Shown: positions 42,501 to 57,500, counted from the first letter of the stretch. The stretch: 64,000 nucleotides of DNA from Limnoperna fortunei (GCA_944474755.1 OX104125.1:44345899-44409898); one strand, 5' to 3'. The notes: generated by a model from the sequence alone, not told the origin. Numbers and translations: made by a program.

Positions 42501-45500
42501 ACATATGAGGGCCTAGAGAAGATTAGTTTGTATATTAACTGTGTATACCACATATGAGGGCCTAGAGAAGATTAGTTTGTATATTAACTGTGTATACCAC
42601 ATATGAGGGCCTAGGAAGATTAGTTTGTATATTAACTGTGTATACCACATATGAGGGCCTAGAGAAGATTAGTTTGTATATTAACTGTGTATACCACATA
42701 TGAGGGCCTAGGGAAGATTAGTTTGTATATTAACTGTGTATACCACATATGAGGGCCTACAGAAGATTAGTTTGTATATTAACTGTGTATACCACATATG
42801 AGGGCCTAGAGAAGATTAGTTTGTATATTAACTGTGAATACCACATATGAGGGCCTAGGGAAGATTAGTTTGTATATTAACTGTGTATACCACATATGAG
42901 GGCCTAGAGAAGATTAGTTTGTATATTAACTGTGTATACCACATATGAGGGCCTAGGGAAGATTAGTTTGTATATTAACTGTGTATACCACATATGAGGG
43001 CCTAGAGAAGATTAGTTTGTATATTAACTGTGTATACCACATATGAGGGCCTAGGGAAGATTAGTTTGTATATTAACTGTGTATACCACATATGAGGGCC
43101 TAGGGAAGATTAGTTTGTATATTAACTGTGTATACCACATATGAGGGCCTAGAGAAGATTAGTTAGTATATTAACTGTGTATACCACATATGAGGGCCTA
43201 GAGAAGATTAGTTTGTATATTAACTGTGTATACCACATATGAGGGCCTAGGGAAGATTAGTTTGTATATTAACTGTGTATACCACATATGAGGGCCTACA
43301 GAAGATTAGTTTGTATATTAACTGTGTATACCACATATGAGGGCCTAGAGAAGATTAGTTTGTATATTAACTGTGTATACCACATATGAGGGCCTAGGGA
43401 AGATTAGTTTGTATATTAACTGTGTATACCACATATGAGGGCCTAGAGAAGATTAGTTTGTATATTTACTGTGTATACCACATATGAGGGCCTAGGGAAG
43501 ATTAGTTTGTATATTAACTGTGTATACCACATATGAGGGCCTACAGAAGATTAGTTTGTATATTAACTGTGTATACCACATATGAGGGCCTAGAGAAGAT
43601 TAGTTTGTATATTAACTGTGTATACCACATATGAGGGCCTAGAGAAGATTAGTTTGTATATTAACTGTGTATACCACATATGAGGGCCTAGAGAAGATTA
43701 GTTAGTATATTAACTGTGTATACCACATATGAGGGCCTAGAGAAGATTAGTTTGTATATTTACTGTGTATACCACATATGAGGGCCTAGAGAAGATTAGT
43801 TTGTATATTAACTGTGCATACCACATATGAGGGCCTAGGGAAGATTAGTTTGTATATTAACTGTGTATACCACATATGAGGGCCTAGGGAAGATAAGTTT
43901 GTATATTAACTGTGTATACCACATATGAGGGCCTAGAGAAGATTAGTTTGTATATTAACTGTGTATACCACATATGAGGGCCTAGGGAAGATTAGTTTGT
44001 ATATTAACTGTGTATACCACATATGAGGGCCTACAGAAGATTAGTTTGTATATTAACTGTGTATACCACATATGAGGGCCTAGAGAAGATTAGTTTGTAT
44101 ATTAACTGTGTATACCACATATGAGGGCCTAGGGAAGATTAGTTTGTATATTAACTGTGTATACCACATATGAGGGCCTAGAGAAGATTAGTTTGTATAT
44201 TAACTGTGTATACCACATATGAGGGCCTAGGGAAGATTAGTTTGTATATTAACTGTGTATACCACATATGAGGGCCTAGAGAAGATTAGTTTGTATATTA
44301 ACTGTGTATACCACATATGAGGGCCTAGAGAAGATTAGTTTGTATATTAACTGTGTATACCACATATGAGGGCCTAGAGAAGATTAGTTTGTATATTAAC
44401 TGTGTATACCACATATGAGGGCCTAGAGAAGATTAGTTAGTATATTAACTGTGTATACCACATATGAGGGCCTAGAGAAGATTAGTTTGTATATTAACTG
44501 TGTATACCACATATGAGGGCCTAGAGAAGATTAGTTTGTATATTAACTGTGAATACCACATATGAGGGCCTAGGGAAGATTAGTTTGTATATTAACTGTG
44601 TATACCACATATGAGGGCCTAGAGAAGATTAGTTTGTATATTAACTGTGTATACCACATATGAGGGCCTAGGGAAGATTAGTTTGTATATTAACTGTGTA
44701 TACCACATATGAGGGCCTACAGAAGATTAGTTTGTATATTAACTGTGTATACCACATATGAGGGCCTAGAGAAGATTAGTTTGTATATTAACTGTGTATA
44801 CCACATATGAGGGCCTAGAGAAGATTAGTTTGTATATTAACTGTGTATACCACATATGAGGGCCTAGGGAAGATTAGTTTGTATATTTACTGTGTATACC
44901 ACATATGAGGGCCTAGGGAAGATTAGTTTGTATATTAACTGTGTATACCACATATGAGGGCCTAGGGAAGATTAGTTTGTATATTTACTGTGTATACCAC
45001 ATATGAGGGCCTAGAGAAGATTAGTTTGTATATTAACTGTGTATACCACATATGAGGGCCTAGAGAAGATTAGTTTGTATATTAACTGTGTATACCACAT
45101 ATGAGGGCCTAGAGAAGATTAGTTTGTATATTAACTGTGTATACCACATATGAGGGCCTAGGGAAGATTAGTTTGTATATTAACTGTGTATACCACATAT
45201 GAGGGCCTAGAGAAGATTAGTTTGTATATTAACTGTGTATACCACATATGAGGGCCTAGGGAAGATAAGTTTGTATATTAACTGTGTATACCACATATGA
45301 GGGCCTAGAGAAGATTAGTTTGTATATTAACTGTGTATACCACATATGAGGGCCTAGAGAAGATTAGTTTGTATATTAACTGTGTATACCACATATGAGG
45401 GCCTAGAGAAGATTAGTTTGTATATTAACTGTGTATACCACATATGAGGGCCTAGAGAAGATTAGTTTGTATATTAACTGTGTATACCACATATGAGGGC

Positions 45501-48500
45501 CTAGAGAAGATTAGTTTGTATATTAACTGTGTATACCACATATGAGGGCCTAGAGAAGATTAGTTTGTATATTAACTGTGTATACCACATATGAGGGCCT
45601 AGAAGATTAGTTTGTATATTAACTGTGTATACCACATATGAGGGCCTAGGGAAGATTAGTTTGTATGTTAACTGTGTATACCACATATGAGGGCCTAGGG
45701 AAGATTAGTTTGTATATTAACTGTGTATACCACATATGAGGGCCTAGAGAAGATTAGTTTGTATATTAACTGTGTATACCACATATGAGGGCCTAGAGAA
45801 GATTAGTTTGTATATTAACTGTGTATACCACATATGAGGGCCTAGGGAAGATTAGTTTGTATATTAACTGTGTATACCACATATGAGGGCCTAGAGAAGA
45901 TTAGTTTGTATATTAACTGTGTATACCACATATGAGGGCCTAGAGAAGATTAGTTTGTATATTTACTGTGTATACCACATATGAGGGCCTAGAGAAGATT
46001 AGTTTGTATATTAACTGTGTTACCACATATGAGGGCCTAGGGAAGATTAGTTTGTATATTAACTGTGTTACCATCATTCAATAAAAAATGATAATGATGA
46101 TGATTATTATTAATATTATTATTATTATTATTATTAGGTAGCCTGTTAGGCTGGTAAGTCATATAAACTGTTTATAGAGACCAGCCCTAACATACAGTTT
46201 TGATTATTTAATAAATTTGTTATGAACTCTTAAGTCTCTGCAAAAACTTAAAAATTTATGTAGTCCTTGTCCTCCGTGTTAATTCTGCAATTTACAGTTT
46301 TTCTCTAGCTGTTATAACTGATAGTTTTGTCTGAAATTGTCCTACAGTCATCAGTTTTGGATGAAGTGAGTGATATTTAGGCTTTGCCTTGCTGATCATT
46401 TATGCAATTTACAGTTTCACTCTAGCTGTTATTGTATTTTTGGTAAATTGCAAAACACTACAAATTTCAACAATAATTGTTATTAAAGGGCAATAACTCT
46501 TGTAGAATCATCGGACAATCCAGGCAATTAAATGATGGATCTTATCCTTCTGATTAGTTTTGCTATTCACATATCCACATTTGCAGGGATCCTCGCAACA
46601 CGTCCGTATTGTACGCGTCTTTTCAGTTCTGGACGCGCCTTTTCAACATCTAACGCGTCCCATTACGCGTCCGTGTCAGTTGTCAGACGCGTACGAATTT
46701 CCGTCATGTCAATTCCGTCTCCGATGCGTGATTACGTACCCTTACAAATGGCGATTGATATTACCTCATGTACCTGTCGTCCGATTCTCAGCAGGTAGCA
46801 ATCACTCCGGCGGCAAATATGCTTTAATTAAGATGTTTATTAAACAATAAACGTGCAGTGTTGATGGACACTCTTTATGGTTAAAATTAAGCGTTGATAA
46901 TACACTCTTTTCAAATTTTAATACACGTTCGGAACCTTGCATTGCAGTTCATTGCCAGTTGCACTCATTACGGTTTTTTTTAAAGTAAGAATTCTTGACC
47001 GGTACAAAGATATCTTTAATATGAACATTAATTAGTTATCTTATAAACTTTTAATTTTTGTATATATCAATAAGATAATCTGCTATAGACTAGGATCTGA
47101 AAATGGGGGGGGGGGGGTTGATGAGTAATGAGTTGTTTGGAAGAAATATTAATGTCAGCATCTGTATCAAGGTAAGACAAAAGTCTCTCTTTAATGGGCA
47201 AACATCAGCATGTTTCAAGTAATGAGTGCACATCAATCATACTCCAAAAGACTTCCAAACTCAGCTACTACTAATATAAAATAGCATTGGATAAACATTC
47301 TGCAAGCCATATTATATCTTTTTATAAAAAGACATTTAATGGGTCGGTCATGAGAGAAAACGATTGTATGCAAGCACTTAGCTGGACTCATCTGGGATAT
47401 GTGGGACTCATGAATATTTTTTGGGACTCACCACTTTCAAAGGTCATGAGTCCAGGACTCACCATAAAAAAATCCTACAAGTATCACTGCATTTGCTTTT
47501 TATATTAAGGTATCCGGACCATAATTGATCACGTGATCATATTTGGTGTCCCGAATGTACATTTTTTTTAATGGAGCAGACCTTGGTAATCTTCGGCAAA
47601 CATCGGAAATACTATTTGAGTAACTAACTTTTTTGCTCAAAACTGTTAACATTGACTCAAAGTAAAAAATATATTTAATTTGTAAATTATTTAGCAATAC
47701 ATTGATTTAATACAGCTGTATTTCTTGGTCGAAAAATAAAATTCAACAGTGACTTCAATTATGGGTCGGATACCTTAAACAAGTCAAAATTATGTTTGTA
47801 AACAACATTGATAATGTAAACAGTCTTCAAAACAATTTTCACATTAATTGTTGTCTTAACTGACCAATAAAAAATGGAAGCCATGTTATTGCTGAAAGAA
47901 TGCTTTTTTGGTGAAAATGCCTCAAACGAAAACAAGAGGCTCCCCTGAGTTACATTGGTACACCAAACCAGATTGTGTTTTTACATAAAATTTTATCTTT
48001 GAAGTGATTTAATAATCTCAAAGATAGTCTGTTGACATTGTTATTTCTTAAGTTTTCAATATTTTATTTTCTCTGGAGGAGGTAGGGGGGGGAGGGGGTT
48101 GAAGCAATTACATATATATGAGTATATATAGTTTTCTTCCACAAATCTATTTGTTATAGTTTTTTTTATTATCTTTTCTTTGAACAAATAAAAACAGCTC
48201 AATGGATGGACAAATGTAAATTCCCTTAACCCACAGCAAAAACTGGTTGAATTGATAACACAATTTTTTAATTTTGACATCATATTTAAAAAAAATTTTC
48301 ATTATCTTTTGAGAACATGGTTTGTTTATTTGTATGCAGCTTTCTGCAATTTTTTCATCTACATCAATATGACATTTGTTGAAGCCCGTCAGATACTTTA
48401 TACAACCGTTGGCAGTTTTGGCAGTGTGTAAAAGAAGAAGTGATTTTTATTCTTGTGTTAATCTTTTTTGGATGAACCAAAGACTGTACTTCTTGATTTG

Positions 48501-51500
48501 ATGTAGTTACCTTTGTACATGAGAGAAATCGATCTTACTATGTAATCATTGCTACAGGGTATGTTATTTCAGAAAAATATGCTGTTTTTTTTTAATTTTG
48601 CAATGGTATTTTTACCCTTATAAAATGGGTATATTAATATAAAATGGCATATTTTTTAATAATTACATATTTAATTTTTAAATGTTTTATAAAAGTTACA
48701 ATATATAAAGTAATTTTGATCAAAAATCCGTATCTTTTGAGGTAACCAGGAAAGGCGATGATACATCAACACCGGTCGATAGTTAGATGGGCATAGTTCG
48801 TAGTGACGGAAATGCATAAAGCTTCCAGTATTCACATACAGTGTTAATAGACATTTTGTTTTTAAAAATAGACAAAGTCGATCTAGCAATCACTGATACC
48901 CCTGGTTAAATTTTGCAGAACTTTTTTTGGAAAAATTTCTGACATTTTTTGTTGACTGGTGACCGTGACCATTGTTCAACTTCCTCCAGCATCAATAGGC
49001 TTCATTCCAACTGATATGTATTATATATCCTAAAGTTTCATTGAAAACAAATGCACATTTTTTGAGTTATTATCTTGAAATGGTTTTTTTTTTCAAAATT
49101 TCTAACTTTTTGGCAAATGTGACCTTGAAATTTGATGGATTTCCCCCAAAATGGGTAGGCTTCTGATAAACCTAATATGAAACTATATCCCAGTTTCATC
49201 GATATTAAGCGCAAATTTTTGAGTTATTGTCCGGATGGTTTTTTTGTAAAAAATTCTAACATTTTTTGACAAATTATGTGACCTTGAAATTTGATGGATT
49301 CCCCCAAAACCAAAAGGCTTCTTACCAACCTGATATATAACAATATCCCAAAGATTCATTCAATTCAAATGCAAACTTTTTGAGTTCTTGTCTGTTTTTT
49401 GTGGACTGCAAACTTGAAATTTGACGGATGTCCCCGAAAATCGATAAGCTTCTTAACAACCTGATATATATAACAATATCCAAAAGTTTCATTTAAATTG
49501 ATGCAAACTTTTAGAATTATCATCTGGAAACTAAATGTGGATGGACGAACGGACCAGGGACGGACAAACAAATGTATGTACGGACAGACATGAGGGTTAA
49601 CAGGTTGCTCAATTGATCATTTTTTCATTTTAAAGCAATGTAGATAAAGATTCTAATATTTGTGTATAAAAACGGTTATAACAAAATACCGAACACCATT
49701 AAAACTGTAACAAAAAATTAAAAGGTACAACAAGAAGTACCTTCAATACTGATGGCCTGGGAATACACATTAAAAACTAACAACAAGTTGTCTTTATCAA
49801 TTTTATTTCTAGTGTTAAAAACAATGATATAGTTGTCCATAATCCAAAATTGTCTCATCTCAATCTAATATGAGAACTGATAAAACAATTTCTGTTGAGT
49901 TCTAGATTTTGTGGTTTGTTTAAACCCTTCAAATGAGATTTGTGTTTTTTAACATGAGATGTTCATGCTCTACACGTAAATTATACTATTGAATTCATGG
50001 GTAGATACGTGCCCACGAAAATTGATATCCAACGAATAAAACTGCAACTACAGTACATATTCTAATAAGACTGACAACTAAATCTGTAAATCTTCTTGCT
50101 TATTTTTTCACTAAAATGGCTAGCATTAGACAAATTAATTTACAGTTTGAAAAATCAGAATCGTTTCAGGACAGATTTCCCGTACGACATGAGACAATAG
50201 ATTGTCAAACAGTCAAAAATTGTAATGTCCCACCTGTTTTTTCAATGCACATTTTATACTCTTGGTATAATACTCTTTAATAACTTTTATTTGCAATCAC
50301 TGAGTTGATGCTGGTGTTGGTCTCCAATTTGTATTGTCAGCCATTCATTGATTCACTCAATTCATCATTTAAAATTACAGCATGAAATAATAACAAGTGT
50401 GGACATAGAAAAATGTCTCACCTGCATTCCACATCAGTAAAGAAAAAAATTACTTCATGGGCAACATGTAATTGACATTAAATATACAATGCATGGTTAC
50501 AGAGAAACTGACCTAATCTAAAAATTTCAATGTAGTCACTTGACCTTAAAATTGGGGTCAAGGTCAGGTGTCAACTACCAGAAAGTAATGTACTTTTCAT
50601 CAGCAACCTATATACCAAATATTGTCAACCTACCATGCCGTGGTTACAGAGGAACTGTTTTCATACAAAAACTTTAAAATAGTCACTGGACCATGAAATT
50701 GAGGTCAAGGTCAGATGACACCTACCAGACAGTCATGTACTATTCATCAGTAACCTATATACCAAATATTGTCATCATACCATGCAAAAGTCTGTGCGTG
50801 ATTGTTTTACAGTAGTCAAGGACATTAAAAACCCCCATAAGTAAGTACCATGCATCCAGAGGATCTGCCCCAATCCAAAACCTTTAACTTAGTCACTTGA
50901 CCATGAAAATGAGGTCAAGGACAGGTGACAGGTGACTGACTGGCAAATACTTGTCATAAACTACTGGACCAAATTTGAAAGACCTAGGGCTTAAGCTTAC
51001 AAAGATATAAAACAAAAATTTCAAGTTTTGACACATGTATATATACATGTCTCGCATCCAGCCACTATTGTAGCAGGCGAGACAAAAATGGGTTTTACTA
51101 TTTCTAAGAAGAGGACAACTTTCGCCAGATTTGACAAAAGTTTTATTAACTTCGCTGATAAAAGCTCCTAATATCATAGATGTTTAGTGTAGCAAATTTG
51201 ATAAACTTAGTGTCTTCCATGACTTTTATCTAATAGTTGACTATCATAAAAAAGAATTTTCACTCACTTGAATGATCTTCTCAAATTCCAATTTCCCTTT
51301 AGGGTCAGAGGTCATGGGCTTGGTAATCATGATTTTGTCTGGAAACAGTATGACATGTCTCTGTGCCTCCGACTCCTCATCTTTGTCTTCTTCAATCTTT
51401 ATTACATTTTCCTGCCAAAAACCCAACATAATAAATACATGTAAAACTGAGTCAGGAGTATTTGACCTAATAACAAAATTTTACCAAAAGTTATGCTGCT

Positions 51501-54500
51501 TTGAAAAGACATCTAGACAAAGATGGCTGAAAAAGTTTTTTAAAACAGTGAAACGGTGGAACATATTTGTAAAATGCCATTGTCCTTTTCTGGTAACATT
51601 AAAACAATTGTGAAAACTTACTTTAACCCATGAACTAAGCTTTAAATTTGAAGAAAATTATGTCTGTAGGAAAGATAACTTAATCACATCATTCTAGATT
51701 GGCCTTTTCCTTCAAAGCTAATCCTAGCCGGGACTCAATTAAATTTCTGGAGAACAATTGGCCTTTTCCTTCAAAGCTAATCCTAGCCGGGACTCAATTA
51801 AATTTCTGGAGAACAATTGGCCTTTTCCTTCAAAGCTAATCCTAGCCGGGACTCAATTAAATTTCTGGAGAACAATTGGCCTTTTCCTTCAAAGCTAATC
51901 CTAGCCGGGACTCAATTAAATTTCTGGAGAACAATTGGCCTTTTCCTTCAAAGCTAATCCTAGCCGGGACTCAATTAAATTTCTGGAGAACAATTGGCCT
52001 TTTCCTTCAAAGCTAATCCTAGCCGGGACTCAATTAAATTTCTGGAGAACAATGATTTGTGTGGTTTTCAGATAGACTAAAATACCATGGCAACAAATAA
52101 AGCTTGACTGGCTAAAACAAATTCAAACTTAAACAGCCAAAGATTCTCATGGAGAAATCAGGACCAGCTATCACTAATAAAAACTTACATGTTTCAAGAC
52201 TGGTCCTAATTCTTTAACATCACCATGGTAACCCTGTATTCTATCCAATAATACGATGTCTTCCATATTGCGACAGATTTCACTCAACATTTGGACTGCG
52301 GCCATCAGACCAGAACAATCTCCACCGGATTGGGCTGTCAACTTGATCAAAGTCTAAAAGGGAGAAAAGCATTGTAGGTATAATATCTTGGCATTTAAAC
52401 AGTTGAAAATCTTTTCAATTTATAACAAATACATCATGCCAAAACATGGTTGCAAATAGTTTTCCAAATTTTTTTATTTTGTGTACAGCGATTGTGCTAC
52501 TATGATTATTGAATAACACCTATTACTGACTAGTGGTGCATGTTACCCCTCCATTTTAATCAACAAACCAACTCACATACTACAGTATGGGAAGGTTTGA
52601 CATGCCACAGAACCTGGTTAAAACCAAAAAGTTCTTTTGAAATGCCTGTACCAAGTCAGGACCATTGCTGTACTTACTATATTTTTCGTTGGTTTTAGAG
52701 CTTGCTGGTTTCACAGACTTTGATTTGTAGACTTTCTTTTTTGACAGTTTTCTTTGTGTTCAGTATTTTGTTATTACCTTCATAAAAACCATTATAACGA
52801 AAAATTATTTACTGCCATCAACCACCCCTCCCCCCCTCCCCCAACAAAAAAACTTCCATAAAAATACTATAAAATTAAACAAACCTTTAGTATATCAATG
52901 TATTCATGAATTCTCTCCAAAGGTCTGTTCAGCAAATCTTCAAATGCACTGTCTGGGTCACTTAGTAAACTGAAGGCCTGAAAATTGAACAATAATAGTT
53001 ACAGGGGAGGTAACTGGGTCACTTAATAAACTGAAGGCCTGAAAAATGAACAATAATAGTTACAGGGGAGGTAACTGGGTCACTTAATAAACTGAAGGCC
53101 TGAAAATTGAACAATAATAGTTACAGGGGAGGTAACTGGGTCACTTAGTAAACTGAAGGCCTGAAAATTGAACAATAATAGTTACAGGGGAGGTAACTGG
53201 GTCACTTAATAAACTGAAGGCCTGAAAATTGAACAATAATAGTTACAGGGGAGGTAACTGGGTCACTTAATAAACTGAAGGCCTGAAAATTGAACAATAA
53301 TACTTACAGGGGAGGTAACTGGGTCACTTAGTAAACTGAAGGCCTGAAAATTGAACAATAATAGTTACAGGGAAGGTAACTGGGTCACTTAATAAACTGA
53401 AGGCCTGAAAATTGAACAATAATAGTTACAGGGAAGGTAACTGGGTCACTTAGTAAACTGAAGGCCTGAAAATTGAACAAAAATAGTTACAGGGGAGGTA
53501 ACTGGGTCACTTAGTAAACTGAAGGCCTGAAAATTGAACAATAATAGTTACAGGGAAGGTAACTGGGTCACTTAGTAAACTGAAGGCCTGAAAATTGAAC
53601 AATAATAGTTACAGGGGAGGTAACTGGGTCACTTAGTAAACTGAAGGCCTGAAAATTGAACAATAATACTTACAGGGGAGGTAACTGGGTCACTTAGTAA
53701 ACTGAAGGCCTGAAAATTGAACAATAATAGTTACAGGGGAGGTAACTGGGTCACTTAGTAAACTGAAGGCCTGAAAATTGAACAATAATAGTTACAGGGG
53801 AGGTAACTGGGTCACTTAGTAAACTGAAGGCCTGAAAATTGAACAATAATAGTTACAGGGGAGGTAACTGGGTCACTTAGTAAACTGAAGGCCTGAAAAT
53901 TATTGAAGGCCTGAAAATTGAACAATAATAGTTACAGGGGAGGTAACTGGGTCACTTAGTAAACTGAAGGCCTGAAAATTGAACAATAATAGTTACAGGG
54001 GAGGTAACTGGGTCACTTAGTAAACTGAAGGCCTGAAAATTGAACAATAATAGTTACAGGGGAGGTAACTGGGTCACTTAATAAACTGAAGGCCTGAAAA
54101 TTGAACAATAATAGTTACAGGGGAGGTAACTGGGTCACTTAATAAACTGAAGGCCTGAAAATTGAACAATAATAGTTACAGGGGAGGTAACTGGGTCACA
54201 TAGCAAACTGAAGGCCTGAAAATTGAACAATAATAGTTACAGGGGAGGTAACTGGGTCACTTAGTAAACTGAAGGCCTGAAAATTGAACAATAATAGTTA
54301 CAGGGGAGGTAACTGGGTCACTTAGTAAACTGAAGGCCTGAAAATTGAACAATAATAGTTACAGGGGAGGTAACTGGGTCACTTAGTAAACTGAAGGCCT
54401 GAAAATTGAACAATAATAGTTACAGGGGAGGTAACTGGGTCACTTAGTAAACTGAAGGCCTGAAAATTGAACAATAATAGTTACAGGGGAGGTAACTGGG

Positions 54501-57500
54501 TCACATAGCAAACTGAAGGCCTGAAAATTGAACAATAATACTTACAGGGGAGGTAACTGGGTCACTTAATAAACTGAAGGCCTGAAAATTGAACAATAAT
54601 AGTTACAGGGGAGGTAACTGGGTCACTTAGTAAACTGAAGGCCTGAAAATTGAACAATAATACTTACAGGGGAGGTAACTGGGTCACTTAGTAAACTGAA
54701 GGCCTGAAAATTGAACAATAATAGTTACAGGGGAGGTAACTGGGTCACTTAGTAAACTGAAGGCCTGAAAATTGAACAATAATAGTTACAGGGGAGTTAA
54801 ACAGTCTGATAACAATTACCTTCTGAATTCTCTTGACTATGCATGACCATCTACAATGAACTGCAGGTTTGATGTTTCTAGACCAACAAAATTCTACCAA
54901 ATAAATACAATTTTGTAGGGTTTCTCAAAGCAAACTTTTCCAAACTATTTACTCAAAAATAAGTAGCTTTTGAATCTTGTCAAAAGATTTGTCTTCCCAT
55001 AAACCAAAATCTCAAACTGAGGACCAGGAACCAGCAAAAATTTGTCTTCCCATCTACCAACTTCTCTAACTGTAGACCAGGAACCAGAAAAAATGTGTTT
55101 TCCAATCTAACAATGTCTCCAACTGTGGACCAGGAATCAGCAAAACATCTGTTTTCCCATCTAAAAACTTCTCAAACTGTGGACCTGGAAAAGATTTTGT
55201 CTTCCCATCTAACAAACTTCTCAAGCTGTGGACCAGGAACCAAAAAAGACTTTGTCTTCCAATCTACAAACTTCTTAAATTGTGGACCAGGAACCAGAAA
55301 AAGATTTGTCTTCCAATCTACCAACTTCTTAAACTGTGGACCAGGAACCAGAAAAAGATTTGTCTTCCAATCTACCAACTTCTTAAACTGTGGACCAGGA
55401 ACCAGAAAAAGATTTGTCTTCCAATCTACCAACTTCTTAAACTGTGGACCAGGAACCAGAAAAAGATTTGTCTTCCAATCTACCAACTTCTTAAACTGTG
55501 GACAACCAGTCAAACTGCCTGTATAAGTGTTAGTACAAAGAAAGATAACTCCAATTTTACAAGTACGCTATTGTGAATAATAAGGACGTAGAAATTGGTA
55601 AACAGCTTAACCTAGAGTCAAAAAATATACAAAGCAGAAGGTCAAATAACTGTCATTTTATACAGATTATATAAGGGACTTGTTCATGACCCGATTTCTT
55701 CTCTTTCCTTGGATTAACTATTAATAATTTTTATAGTATATTCATTATTAGCCAAAATCAAGAACCGTTTGCTAGAACACTATAAAAAGTTAATTCACTT
55801 CAATTTTGTATTGAAAACTAATATTAACAATACTTCTATTTTTTTCAAGAAGAACTATGAACACAAATGGCCTGGTCTAAAATGTTAACATCCCAAGGGT
55901 GTAATATTTCGGTAAATGATGACAGGTACCCTGGGTATGTTCTGTTCCCCAAGTTTGTATACATGTACTTAGAAAAAACTGGTACATACCTCCATTAAAG
56001 CCTGCATTTGATCCATATCTGTAAAATCCAATGCTTTATCATGCTCAGAACAAAATGGTACATATTCTGAAAAACTGCCTCTCTAAAAGTGAAAAACAGA
56101 CAGAAAAAACTATAATGGATTAACAAACCAATAAAGACATGTTTTACTTCTATACTGCTACACCTGTTGTGGCCTCAGTGGCCAAGTGGTTAAGTTAGTT
56201 AGTCTACTATTGAACACATGGTCTGTCAACACTGAGGTTGCGGGTTCCAGTCTCACAGCGGCCGGGGTGCATTCGACTCCTATCTTAAAAATGACAAGGA
56301 TTACCAGTTACCCTACAGATGGTCAACCTGGCTACTGTATTATAACCAATTAGATGGCATGGAGTACCTGGAGTCTTGTTTTAATTAGCTTGTGTTCACT
56401 ATACATTGATCAGAATGCAAGTGTTTTAAATTAGAGTGTAATATACATACACATTGTCTCGTATTTAATTCATAAAGATCAAAGAAAACAACTTGATTTA
56501 TGTTACGATGTATATATTACCTTCTCAGTAAATATCTCCCCAACACTCTCTGGATCCTGTGACCTCAACAGTAGACTTGGAAGTAGGGTTCTGAAAATGG
56601 ACAAATATATGCATTGCTAATCTAAAAATAAAATTTGATTCAACCGACCTAGTAGATAAGAGACAAGGTAAGTCAATCAGTGTCAATCAAAGTCCCCCCA
56701 AGGTAAGTCAGAGAATCAATCAGAATCACGATAAAAAAAAAAATTTGCACCACATTTACCATAACTTAACAAATTACATGTACGCTTCAATTTTGTTGTA
56801 TTTTTATGTCATTACAGACAACAATAATACACAATCTTCTTATGTTAAAATATCGTTCAAATATGACGAAGTCACATGACTTATCACATGACATAGATTA
56901 CAAATTATAGGTTATCAGCAGTGACTGAACGGATCTAGGTGATTTCTATAGCTTCTCTGTACACACTTGGAGCATCTCAGTACCAAGATACAAAAACGGC
57001 CTGGGCAGAACATTGTGGTAACTATTTAAAGTATAAAAGCTCAACTATTTAAATAGCTAGTAACAAGCGTGGACTGTAAGCACGAAGGGATACCCCCCAC
57101 TTCGCGTTCAAGTCCAATTATCTCCCCTTAATGATATCCGAGGTCAATAAAAATCCTTCATGCACATCTACATATAATGTACTTCCTTTAACAAGTTTGC
57201 GGGGGTATAAAAAAAATACAATTTATTTTGCGTGAGCCTTAGTTCATCCATCATCACATGAATTTTTTTCAACTGCTACATTTACCGTAACGTTAAAGTG
57301 TAAAAATGAACAAGGTTTGAAGCTTGACTTCACCAAAATATTAAAATACAGTTCCAACAGCTCAATGCCAGGCCTCACAGCATGCCTTACAATGGACTAT
57401 CTTGGGCAGAACAAAATTCATTTGCTACCTGGCCTTCCAAGTCCCTGAATTTGAATCTTATTGAGTGTGTGTGCGCCAGTGCCCACCTCAGAACCTCAAT

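Noticed and set aside
35629..45686. Repeated 61-143 codon open frames (MWYTQLIYKLIF type) in the giant array
   Set aside because: They are translations of the 49-bp non-coding repeat. Length and frame follow unit indels, and they lie in an intron of a confirmed gene.
46532..46798. 88-codon plus frame with a signal-peptide-like start (MMDLILLISFAIH)
   Set aside because: No recognisable domain, no polyadenylation or splice support, and most of its length is the CpG patch; treated as chance.
55095..55526. 143-codon repetitive protein
   Set aside because: Open in both directions because the 54-bp unit length is a multiple of three; it sits inside an intron.
56170..56260. tRNA-Ser/Leu gene suggested by GGCCAAGTGGTTAAG and GGGTTCCAGTCTCAC
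   Set aside because: It is the tRNA-like head of a SINE. The same sequence is followed by SINE body here and in many other copies, and the distance and stems do not make a proper tRNA.
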